Source: Hyphomicrobiales bacterium
GTDB taxonomy: Bacteria > Pseudomonadota > Alphaproteobacteria > Rhizobiales > Rhizobiaceae
Length of the DNA stretch: 64,000 nucleotides
Assembly: GCA_900471515.1 (NCBI GenBank)
Contig: UCFC01000031.1
Coordinates: 16,524-80,523 of the forward strand
Direction: 5' to 3'
Both the position numbers and the translations under genes were made by a program. Under the pieces are notes generated by a model. That model saw only the letters and a list, made by a program, of their open reading frames with translations. It made no database searches and had not been told where the DNA came from. Positions 35,807 to 43,353 of this stretch are shown here, piece by piece; position 1 is the first letter of the stretch, and each line of letters opens with the position of its first letter.

Positions 35807-36463
35807 ATGAAACTGGATCAGGTTGAGCTTCGCTCGGAAGCATTGGATATACGCATCGCCGAGAGCCTCGGCGACGGTTCTTTCAATCTTGAGTTTGATG
35901 TCGCACCCGGCGACGGCTATGTTCTAATTCTCCTTGAAATCCTGGCGGGAAGGGGAGATTTCCTCGTTCGGGGTTTCGACGAGGAGGATAGCGCCGCAGC
36001 TTCGCTCAAGGGACGGCAGCGGGTCTATGTGGTGCGACCCGTAAAAGCCAGGCGCGTGATCGCGGTCGGCATGTTTGCGGCCGTCGACAGCAAGGTCCGG
36101 GCGACGATCGCCTGTTTCAGGAAGAAGGTCGCCGATACTTCGGAGGAATTATCCTGCCCGCAGTGTCAGGCGCTTTCCAAATTGCTCGTCGGCTCGGCTC
36201 TTGCCTGGATGGGTATCCCGTCTCCCGACATGCTGGATGCGGCCGAGATTTCCGCCGCTCCTTCCGTCGAACAGATGCGGAAACTGCTGATCGGTACGGC
36301 GACGATCGGCACCTCGCAGCAGGAATTGCTCGATCGTGTCGATCCCGGCCTGCGTACGGCAATCCTCGATGTGATGGGGGAGACCATGTGGCTGCTCGAC
36401 ATGCGCGACCAATTGCATGCCGCCGCCTGCGAGATGGTCGGCTGCCGTCAGACCGTCCATTGA
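35807..36463 (+). CDS. Hypothetical protein with CPQC motif
   Basis: An unrecognised 218-residue protein. The N-terminal 100 residues are beta-rich (MKLDQVELRSEALDIRIAES; GYVLILLEILAGRGDFLVRGF; VYVVRPVKARRVIAVGMFAAV), the C-terminal 120 helical. A Cys pair in LSCPQCQALSKLL (near residue 110) looks like a redox or half-zinc site, and one more Cys pair flanks the end (AACEMVGC). No signal peptide. The start is preceded by GGGGGGCTC rather than a clean ribosome site. A conserved role is possible but nothing in the context indicates it. Confidence 0.6.
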   Translation: MKLDQVELRSEALDIRIAESLGDGSFNLEFDVAPGDGYVLILLEILAGRGDFLVRGFDEEDSAAASLKGRQRVYVVRPVKARRVIAVGMFAAVDSKVRATIACFRKKVADTSEELSCPQCQALSKLLVGSALAWMGIPSPDMLDAAEISAAPSVEQMRKLLIGTATIGTSQQELLDRVDPGLRTAILDVMGETMWLLDMRDQLHAAACEMVGCRQTVH

Positions 36464-36586
36464 TGCGGCAATTGCGCGCCACAGCTTATTCCGGTTGACA
36501 TCGGTCATTTTCAAGCAGAACACCGTTCCGCTCTTATAAGATTCCTATAAGCGTCTGCGGCCCGTCCGCAGGCCGGTGAATGCACA

Positions 36587-37810
36587 ATGGACATTACAGT
36601 GAAAGAGCGGGACAGCGTTCTGCGCCATCCCGGCTATCTGAACTTCGCCGCCTCCCGCGTCTTCTCCTCGCTTTCGTTCCAGGCCGTGGCGATTGCCATG
36701 GGATGGATGATCTACGAACAGACGCACAGCGCCTTCGCGCTTGCCCTTGTCGGCTTCTGCCAGTTTCTGCCGATGGCGGTGCTGACCTTCGTGGTCGGCC
36801 ATGTCGCCGACCGGTTCGACCGCCGGCGGATCGGGCTTGCCTGCCAGCTCATCGAAGCGATCACGTCGCTCGTGCTGGCGATCGCAACCTGGCAGCAATG
36901 GCTTACGCCTGTCGGAATGCTTGCCGCCGTCACCATCATGGGCGCGGTCGTCGCCTTCGAGAGGCCGACCATGGCGGCCCTTCTGCCCAATATCGTGCCG
37001 GCCTCGATGCTTCAGCGGGCGGTTGCCACCTCGACCTCGATGATGCAGACGGCGCTGATCATCGGCCCGTCGCTCGGCGGTCTTCTCTATGGCGTCAGCC
37101 CTGTCGCTCCCTTCGCGGTCGCGGCCGTGCTCTTTGCCGTGGCGAGCTTCAACGTCATCTCCATCCGCATGGAGTGGACGCCGTCGAAACGCGAGCCCGT
37201 AACCCTGTCCTCCGTCTTCGCCGGGGTTTCCTTCATCCGCAGCCGCCCGGTCATGCTCGGCACCATCTCTCTCGACCTTTTCGCGGTGCTGCTCGGCGGC
37301 GCAACGGCGCTGTTGCCGATGTTTGCCAGCGATATCCTGCATGCCGGCCCATGGGGGCTTGGCATGCTGCGCGCGGCACCCGCCATCGGCGCGCTTGCCA
37401 TGTCAATCGTGCTTGCGCGCCGACCGCTGACATCGGATGTCGGTCGCAAGATGCTGCTGGCCGTTGCGATCTTCGGCGTGGCTACGGTCGTTTTCGCGCT
37501 TTCCACCAACATTGCGCTTTCCGTCGTCGCGCTGCTCGTCGTCGGAGCTTCGGACACGGTGAGTGTCGTCGTTCGCAGCTCGCTGGTGCAGCTCCTGACG
37601 CCGGATGACATGCGCGGGCGCGTCAATGCCGTCAATTCGCTCTTCATCGGCACGTCGAACCAGCTCGGCGAATTCGAATCCGGCATGCTTGCCGGCGTCA
37701 TCGGACCGGTGGCGGCGGGTATTGCGGGCGGGTTGGGGACGATCGCAGTCGTGCTGCTGTGGACGCGGCTTTTCCCCGATCTCCTCAAGGTGAAGACCCT
37801 CCAGGGCTGA
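36587..37810 (+). CDS. MFS transporter (MFS_3 / EntS-like)
   Basis: A 407-residue major facilitator with about twelve helices. The motif-A region reads VVGHVADRFDRRRIGLACQ after helix 2, and the central part has RPTMAALLPNIVPASMLQRA and a MMQTALIIGPSLGGLLYG helix 5, as in the MFS_3 group that includes the enterobactin exporter EntS. NSLFIGTSNQLGEFESG near residue 345 is a further group landmark. Substrate unknown. Two near-palindromic CTTATAAG-like sites (36533-36540 and 36544-36551) lie 36-54 bp upstream and might be an operator. Confidence 0.88.
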   Translation: MDITVKERDSVLRHPGYLNFAASRVFSSLSFQAVAIAMGWMIYEQTHSAFALALVGFCQFLPMAVLTFVVGHVADRFDRRRIGLACQLIEAITSLVLAIATWQQWLTPVGMLAAVTIMGAVVAFERPTMAALLPNIVPASMLQRAVATSTSMMQTALIIGPSLGGLLYGVSPVAPFAVAAVLFAVASFNVISIRMEWTPSKREPVTLSSVFAGVSFIRSRPVMLGTISLDLFAVLLGGATALLPMFASDILHAGPWGLGMLRAAPAIGALAMSIVLARRPLTSDVGRKMLLAVAIFGVATVVFALSTNIALSVVALLVVGASDTVSVVVRSSLVQLLTPDDMRGRVNAVNSLFIGTSNQLGEFESGMLAGVIGPVAAGIAGGLGTIAVVLLWTRLFPDLLKVKTLQG

Positions 37811-37918
37811 CCGCCTGCTCTCCTTGCCGCATCGGGTGCCGGCGCTAATTGACGGCGCAATGTCGGATGTGGCCGGCGTCGAACGTCCTTCGGAGGTTAA
37901 CGCAAGAGGAGGAGTGCA

Positions 37919-38272
37919 ATGTCCTACGTCGATGGTTTCATCGTCGCCGTTCCCCGCGAGAACGTCGATGCCTACAAGGAATTTTCCGCCTATGCCGGAG
38001 CGATCTGGAAGGAATACGGCGCGCTCGAATATGTCGAGTGTCTCGGCAATGACGTGCCCTACGGCGAATTGACCTCCTTTCCGCGCGCCGTCATGGCCAA
38101 GGAAGACGAGGTGGTCGTCTTTTCCTGGATTCTTTACGAATCCAGGCAGGCGCGCGACGAGATCAATGCGAAGGTGATGGCCGATCTGCGCCTTTCCAGC
38201 GACAAGTGGAAGATGCCGTTTGACGGAAAGCGCATGATCTATGGCGGGTTCGAGGAACTGCTGCGGCTTTGA
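37919..38272 (+). CDS. DUF1428 protein
   Basis: A 117-residue protein of the DUF1428 family, a small ferredoxin-like fold of unknown function. Signature segments are YVDGFIVAVPRENVDAYKEF, IWKEYGALEYVECLGNDVPY, EDEVVVFSWILYESRQARDE and MPFDGKRMIYGGFEELL. The start follows AGAGGAGGAG, a strong ribosome site. It is 108 bp after the MFS gene. No function is proposed. Confidence 0.87.
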   Translation: MSYVDGFIVAVPRENVDAYKEFSAYAGAIWKEYGALEYVECLGNDVPYGELTSFPRAVMAKEDEVVVFSWILYESRQARDEINAKVMADLRLSSDKWKMPFDGKRMIYGGFEELLRL

Positions 38273-38346
38273 TATCCGATCCCTGCCATTGACTTGGACG
38301 GCAAGGCGCGCCACCTCGCGGCAGACAAACCGCGACGGAGACCGCC

Positions 38347-38769
38347 TTGCCCCAGACAACAGTGACACTTTCAACCCGCGGCCAGGGCCTTTACGAATTT
38401 ACCGACCAGGTCAGCGCATTCGTGCGCCGGTCCGGCATGGAGGAGGGGCTGTTGACGGTTTTCGTGCGCCATACGTCCTGCTCGCTGCTCATCCAGGAAA
38501 ATGCCGATCCGGATGTGAAGACCGACCTCAACAGTTTCTTCCGCCGCCTCGTGCCGCCGTCTTCCGACCCGTCCATGCGCTGGGTCGTCCATACGATGGA
38601 GGGGCCGGACGACATGCCCGCCCATATCAAGGCGGCGCTGACCCCGGTTTCGATCGGCATTCCCGTCAGCCAGGGCCGGCTGATGCTCGGCACGTGGCAG
38701 GGCATCTATCTCTTCGAGCACCGTGACCGGCCGCATCGGCGCGACGTGGTCCTGCATTTGAGCCCATAG
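38347..38769 (+). CDS. YjbQ/UPF0047 family protein
   Basis: A 140-residue protein of the UPF0047 (YjbQ) family; E. coli YjbQ has a weak thiamine-phosphate-synthase activity, but the true role is unclear. The conserved pocket residues are in VFVRHTSCSLLIQENADPDV, HTMEGPDDMPAHIKAAL and LGTWQGIYLFEHRD. Translation appears to begin at TTG 38347, with CGGAG 8 bases upstream; no ATG or GTG gives a complete N-terminus. A rare start may keep expression low. Confidence 0.88.
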   Translation: MPQTTVTLSTRGQGLYEFTDQVSAFVRRSGMEEGLLTVFVRHTSCSLLIQENADPDVKTDLNSFFRRLVPPSSDPSMRWVVHTMEGPDDMPAHIKAALTPVSIGIPVSQGRLMLGTWQGIYLFEHRDRPHRRDVVLHLSP

Positions 38770-38947
38770 ACTGTTCCAGGCAATTGCGGGCGCAGAACCG
38801 TGGCAGGCTTTGCCGGCATTGCCCTGCGCCGTTAACCGTTGTGAATGTCAACTGAATGGGCGGTTCGAACGGCGTTCAGCTTTCCTCGTCTAGTCTTGCG
38901 ACAATCCCGGAAGGGAGATCGAGGACACACCACGAGGAGATCGTCTC

Positions 38948-39256
38948 ATGTCGCACTTTCTTGCCAAGGCTTCGCTTGCCGCACTAATTGCTCTGAGTTC
39001 CATCCCACTTGCCGGCTCCGCCGCCGTCGCCGCGCCCCAGACCGATTTCGTCGTCAAGGCGCAATATCATTATCGCCCGCCGGTTCGCGGCTGCTCGCCG
39101 ATGGAGGCCATCCGCAAGGCCCGCTATTCCGGCCTGCGCGATGTGCGCATTTCCAACATTACGCCGCGCCGGGTTGTCGTTGCCGGCCGCGATCGCCGTG
39201 GCTGGGACCGCATGACCTTCGCCAATGTGCGCGGCTGCCCGCTCATGTATCGCTGA
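38948..39256 (+). CDS. Small secreted basic protein (paralog 1)
   Basis: A 102-residue protein with a Sec signal peptide (MSHFLAKASLAALIALSSI to about AVAAPQ). The mature part is basic and ends with the pattern ITPRRVVVAGRDRRGWDRMTF and NVRGCPLMYR, with two Cys (GCSPMEAIRKARYSG; RGCPLM) that could form a disulfide. The same plan is repeated by the gene at 39409. Likely periplasmic or extracellular; no function known. Start follows CGAGGAG at good spacing. Confidence 0.75.
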   Translation: MSHFLAKASLAALIALSSIPLAGSAAVAAPQTDFVVKAQYHYRPPVRGCSPMEAIRKARYSGLRDVRISNITPRRVVVAGRDRRGWDRMTFANVRGCPLMYR

Positions 39257-39408
39257 TTTTTTCGGCCAGGGCCGGGAAAACGCGCGCCCGGGCCGTTTTG
39301 CCTTGACCGCGACACTTTCGCCCGTCTTCTCTCGGAACTGTATGTAAGTGATTCCGAAACAAGCTTCGGCAATTGCCGGCGCGGCTATCAACCACGAGGA
39401 TCTTTTTC

Positions 39409-39765
39409 ATGATGCAGTTTCTGGCGAAGGCAGGGTTTGCAGCCCTTCTTTCCGCTGCTGCGCTGGCCGGCACGGTTGCGCCGGCTTCCGCACAGGTCAA
39501 TATCATTATCGGCGAGCCCGACCGTCGTCCGCCGCCGCCGGATTGGCGCCGTCCGCCTCCGCCGCCGCTGCCGGGTTACGGCCGTCCGCCGCGTGGCGGC
39601 TGCAATCCGCGCATGGCGGAAAATATCGCCGAGGATTACGGCCTGCGCCGCACGCATGTCGTGGATATCACGCCGCGCCGTGTCGTCGTGCAGGGCTGGA
39701 GCCGTCGCGGCCCCGACGAGATGACCTTCGGCAACGTTCGCGGTTGCCCGCTGCTGCGCCGCTGA
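39409..39765 (+). CDS. Small secreted basic protein with Pro/Arg repeat (paralog 2)
   Basis: A 118-residue paralog of the preceding gene. Signal peptide MMQFLAKAGFAALLSAAALA to about PASAQ, then a Pro/Arg-rich stretch (DRRPPPPDWRRPPPPPLPG), then GGCNPRMAENIAEDYGL, ITPRRVVVQGWSRRGPDEMTF and NVRGCPLLRR. The two conserved Cys match paralog 1. ATG 39409 is preferred over 39412 because GAGG lies 9 bp before it. A strong terminator follows at 39794. Confidence 0.75.
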   Translation: MMQFLAKAGFAALLSAAALAGTVAPASAQVNIIIGEPDRRPPPPDWRRPPPPPLPGYGRPPRGGCNPRMAENIAEDYGLRRTHVVDITPRRVVVQGWSRRGPDEMTFGNVRGCPLLRR

Positions 39766-39793
39766 TATCAGGCGCCCGACCGCCTATCGCATA

Positions 39794-39831
39794 AAAACCG
39801 CCCTTGCCGACAGCAGGGGCGGTTTTCTTTT
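39794..39831 (+). terminator. Intrinsic terminator after the secreted-protein pair
   Basis: AAAACCGCCC (39794-39803) pairs with GGGCGGTTTT (39817-39826), then CTTTT. On the minus strand the AAAA of the left arm gives a U-tract too, so it can serve the converging SIMPL gene. Confidence 0.9.
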
Positions 39832-39877
39832 GCGCGGCTTTCCGGCAGGGCGGGGCGCCGAAGCGCCCCCACGGACC

Positions 39878-40621
39878 TTACTGCTCGATTGCGAAGGTCA
39901 CGCTGACGGTGACGTTGTAGCTGTTCTCGCCGCCCTGGACCGGCACGGAAGCGGCATCGGCGGCTTCCTTCATCATCGCGGTGCGGTAGACCGGCTGTGG
40001 CATCGGGCGCACGACATTCTCGCTGATTTCGATGACGCGGCCGATCTTGACGCCGGCGGCCTCGCTCAGTGTCTTCGCCTTCTTGATCGCGTTGGCGACG
40101 GCATCCTTGCGGGCGGCCTCAAGCGCCGCTTCCGGCTTGTCGTTGGTGAACTGGATATCGCCGCCCTGATTGACGCCGAGAGTGACGGACTGGTCGATGA
40201 TCTCGCCCAGTTTGGACAGGTCGCGGACGCGCACCGTGACCGAGTTGCTGGTCTGATAGCCGATCAGCTGCGGCGGCTGCGGCTGGTTGTCGACCGGCTG
40301 CGGGTAATTGTACTGCGGCTGGATCGAGAAGCCCGAGGTCTGCAGGTCGCGGTCGGCAATGCCGCTCTTCTTCAGCGCGGCGAGCACCTCGCTCATCGCC
40401 TTGTTGTTTTCGTCGAGCGCTTCGCGGGCGGTCTTTGCCTGCTTGACCACGGCCAGATTGACGACGGCCATATCGGGAGCCAGCGTCGATTCGCCCTCTG
40501 CGGACACATTGATGACCGCTTCGCGCGGCCGGCTCTCCTGCGCCAGAAGCGGAGCGGATGCCGCCAGCGGCAGGCTCAGAAAGGCTGTCAGAAGGGCAGT
40601 CTTGGTATAGTTCGGCGCCAT
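39878..40621 (-). CDS. SIMPL (DUF541) domain periplasmic protein
   Basis: A 247-residue exported protein with a signal peptide (YTKTALLTAFLSLPLAASA to about APLLAQE). The SIMPL/DUF541 fold is shown by INVSAEGESTLAPDMAVVNL, LQTSGFSIQPQYNYPQP, IGYQTSNSVTVRVRDLSKLG and the C-terminal YNVTVSVTFAIEQ. The best-studied relatives are an E. coli oxidative-stress-related protein (YggE) and a mouse kinase-binding protein; biochemical role is unknown. Lone gene, convergent with the secreted-protein pair. Confidence 0.88.
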   Translation of the reverse strand: MAPNYTKTALLTAFLSLPLAASAPLLAQESRPREAVINVSAEGESTLAPDMAVVNLAVVKQAKTAREALDENNKAMSEVLAALKKSGIADRDLQTSGFSIQPQYNYPQPVDNQPQPPQLIGYQTSNSVTVRVRDLSKLGEIIDQSVTLGVNQGGDIQFTNDKPEAALEAARKDAVANAIKKAKTLSEAAGVKIGRVIEISENVVRPMPQPVYRTAMMKEAADAASVPVQGGENSYNVTVSVTFAIEQ

Positions 40622-40851
40622 GTTCGTTCCTCGGCTGTTTGCGTCCCTGCGCGCTTTGTGTCTGGGGATTGTGAAGCTATTGCGGCAGAAACCGATAAGG
40701 GAAAAGCTTTACCATGACGATTGTTTTCGACTAAAGGGTGTGGAGGGGCAATCAACGCATGGTAGATAATGCGAGCATGTGGCTGTTGCCCGCGGTTCAG
40801 CCGCGACTTATAGAGAACCGCATTTCCGTCTCCTGCTGAAGTTTCGCCTCT

Positions 40852-41589
40852 ATGAAAATCGGTGCCTATGTCATCAACCTGAACCGTTCCATCGCCCGCT
40901 GGGAAGGGCTGTCGCGGAAGGCCAGTTCGCTTGGGCTCGACGTCGTCAGGATATCCGGGGTGGATGGCTCGCAGATCGAGGCCCACGACAAGGCTGATAT
41001 CGACAGGCGGCAGTTTCTTCTTCGCAACGGCAGGAACTATCTGCCGGGCGAGCACGGCTGCTATCGCAGCCACGTCAAGGCGCTGACCGAGTTTCTCGAC
41101 AGCGGCAACGATGCGGCGATCATCATGGAGGACGATGTCGAACTGCAGGCCGATCTGATCGAGCGCGCGGAAGCCGTGCTTGCCGCGCTCCCGAAAGCGG
41201 AACTGGTCAAGCTGCTGAACCACCGCTCCAAGGGGTTCATGCAGAAGGCGACGACGAAATTCGGCGATGCCATAGGCCGTTGCATCCACGGGCCGCAGGG
41301 CTCGGCCGCCTGTTATCTGGTCACGCGATCGGGGGCAGGCAAGCTCCTGCGGACCATGGCCGTCATGGTCTATCCCTTCGATGTGGCATTAGAGCGCGGG
41401 TGGTCTACCGAGGTTAATACCTTTACGGTCAAGAACAATCTGATAGAGCTAGGGCCGAACAGCCACGAGACCGCGATTGCGACGAAGCTCGACTACAGGC
41501 GGCAGAAATTCAAGGGAATACGCCGCTCCGTCACGCATCTGCTTCGCGCCGCCGATTATGCAAGAAGGGTGCAATATTCTCTATGGTAG
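40852..41589 (+). CDS. Glycosyltransferase family 25 (LPS-type)
   Basis: A 245-residue cytoplasmic glycosyltransferase. The GT25 N-terminus is visible (IGAYVINLNRSIARWEGLS), followed by GEHGCYRSHVKAL and the acidic IIMEDDVEL (DxD-like metal/sugar-nucleotide site, about residue 94-97). Such enzymes add galactose or similar sugars to lipooligosaccharide or other surface glycans. It overlaps by 7 bp the following O-antigen-ligase-like gene, so translation is coupled and both probably modify the same surface polysaccharide. Confidence 0.87.
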   Translation: MKIGAYVINLNRSIARWEGLSRKASSLGLDVVRISGVDGSQIEAHDKADIDRRQFLLRNGRNYLPGEHGCYRSHVKALTEFLDSGNDAAIIMEDDVELQADLIERAEAVLAALPKAELVKLLNHRSKGFMQKATTKFGDAIGRCIHGPQGSAACYLVTRSGAGKLLRTMAVMVYPFDVALERGWSTEVNTFTVKNNLIELGPNSHETAIATKLDYRRQKFKGIRRSVTHLLRAADYARRVQYSLW

Positions 41590-42929
41590 CGAGCGAAGAG
41601 CCGATCGCCACGCCCTCCCGCGTCAAATCCGTCCTTGTCATCCTGTGGCTGCTGATGATTTCGGCTCCCATCGTGGAAAGCGATACCTATCGCTATGTGG
41701 CGCTGCTGCTGATCGGGACGACCTTCGTCTGGTTCAAGCCGAATCTGAACCTGCTGCGGCGCGACTGGCTGGCGAATGCCTGTATCGTATGGGGCGCCTA
41801 TGCGCTGCTGCGCTTCCTTTTCGGCCTGATCGTCGACGGCGAGAAAGGCGCGTCGGACTGGCTCTATGCCTTTCCGCTGTTTTTCCCCGCGGTCGGCATC
41901 GCGCTTTATTCCGGGCGCAAACATGTCGAAACGGTCTTTGCGATCTATTTCCCGGTGGCGCTTGCCGCGCTGCTGGTCTCCACCGACTACCGGCTGATCC
42001 TTGAAGGCGACGTGCGCATTTCGCCGCTCTACCACAACAACCTCATTCATGGCGCGATCGGCTGCGGTTTCCTGATGATCGGCGCCTTCTACTGGCTGTT
42101 GAATGCCTGGGAGACCGGCAAGCTGGCGCGCCGTTCCGGTGCGTGGATCATTGCCGTCAGCATGTCGATTATCGCGCTCTGCCTCTTCAATATCTACGGC
42201 TCGAAGGCGAAGGGCGTCTGGCTGAGCCTCGTTCTCGTCGGGCCTCTCATGCTCGCTTCGCTGCTGCTTTACGCAGACAGGCGCCGTGCCGCCGTTGCGG
42301 GTCTGGTCGCTTTGCTCTTCATTTCGCTCGGGATCTGGGTCGGCTGGAACAGTATCTGGACCTTCGCCGGCCCGACCTATGAGGCCGCCGCGCGGATCGC
42401 CACAGAGGTTTCGCAGCGCGGGGGAGTGTGGAACGCTGTCGCCGCCGCCATTGCGTCCAGCGATACGCCGAATGCCATGAGCGAGCGGCTGCAGCTCTGG
42501 GCGAACGCTTCGGAAGTGATTGCCCAGGCGCCGTTCTTTGGCGCCGGAAACCATTGGCTCACGCTCTGGCGCTCGACCACCTATGCCAGCGTGCCTTACA
42601 CGCTTCTCCACAACGGCTATTTCGAAATGCTCGTCCGCCACGGGCTGTTCGGCATCGTGGTTTTCGCCATTCTGGCGGGCGCCATGTACAGGCGCGTCGT
42701 GGCCGCGCGGAGGCAGAGGCTGATCAGCCTCAGCGCATTGCTGGCCTACACGATGGTGACGCTGTTCTTCCTTGGAACGATCCTGTCCAATTCCAACAAC
42801 CGGCTGGCAATCGGCGAATCGTTCTTCTTCGTGTTTTCCGCGGTCGCGTTCGCCTGCGGGATCATGGTGAAGAAGGGGGAGATCAGGCAGGAGACCGGCA
42901 TCGTATCTCGGGACCGGAAGGCTGCCTGA
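41583..42929 (+). CDS. O-antigen ligase/polymerase-like membrane protein
   Basis: A 448-residue membrane protein with about eleven helices and a large periplasmic loop near residues 255-330, the topology of WaaL/Wzy/ExoQ-type proteins. The loop has NSIWTFAGPTYEAAARIATE, and LLHNGYFEMLVRHGLFGIV carries the conserved H-N-x-Y-x-E pattern of the Wzy_C/O-antigen ligase family. It would join or polymerise undecaprenyl-linked glycan at the outer face of the inner membrane. Overlap with the GT25 gene makes a two-gene surface-glycan operon. Confidence 0.82.
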   Translation: MVASEEPIATPSRVKSVLVILWLLMISAPIVESDTYRYVALLLIGTTFVWFKPNLNLLRRDWLANACIVWGAYALLRFLFGLIVDGEKGASDWLYAFPLFFPAVGIALYSGRKHVETVFAIYFPVALAALLVSTDYRLILEGDVRISPLYHNNLIHGAIGCGFLMIGAFYWLLNAWETGKLARRSGAWIIAVSMSIIALCLFNIYGSKAKGVWLSLVLVGPLMLASLLLYADRRRAAVAGLVALLFISLGIWVGWNSIWTFAGPTYEAAARIATEVSQRGGVWNAVAAAIASSDTPNAMSERLQLWANASEVIAQAPFFGAGNHWLTLWRSTTYASVPYTLLHNGYFEMLVRHGLFGIVVFAILAGAMYRRVVAARRQRLISLSALLAYTMVTLFFLGTILSNSNNRLAIGESFFFVFSAVAFACGIMVKKGEIRQETGIVSRDRKAA

Positions 42930-42992
42930 GAGGGTCGGGGACCTCAGCCCAAAGGCATTGCAGAGCGCCCCTGCAACGGAGCGCCCGCGTTG

Positions 42993-43139
42993 TCAGATAC
43001 CGAAATCGTCCAGAAACGAAGGATGGATGGCGGTTTTGCGTGCCTCGCGCGCATCACGATAGCGCTGCTGGGCAGAACCGAAACCATTGACGATCCGTCG
43101 CATGAGGCCGCTTTTGCGGCGTTTGAAAATCAGGGGCAT
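42993..43139 (-). CDS. Small basic protein, 48 residues (DUF1127-like ending)
   Basis: The reading MPLIFKRRKSGLMRRIVNGF continues QQRYRDAREARKTAIHPSFLDDFGI. The Arg-rich helix followed by a terminal LxDxGI resembles the small DUF1127 proteins abundant in rhizobia, though shorter and diverged. Ribosome site is weak, and the ORF can be extended to 43226, so confidence is limited. It lies between two plus-strand genes. Confidence 0.42.
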   Translation of the reverse strand: MPLIFKRRKSGLMRRIVNGFGSAQQRYRDAREARKTAIHPSFLDDFGI

Positions 43140-43353
43140 AGAAAGCTCACTTTTTCTTATTTTTGTTAGCCGGCGAGCATATAATTTGTGCGCGATGCTG
43201 CAGCAATGGGCATTTTGGCATGCCACCTATGCAGAATATGACAGTGATATGACATCGGGCGCAACGTCTCGTTGTCCATTGCAGCCAATGGCATCGGTTA
43301 TGGCGGTCATGTAAGATGCCGGCCATGTCGTCCTTTCGGGGGAAGAGACGGAC

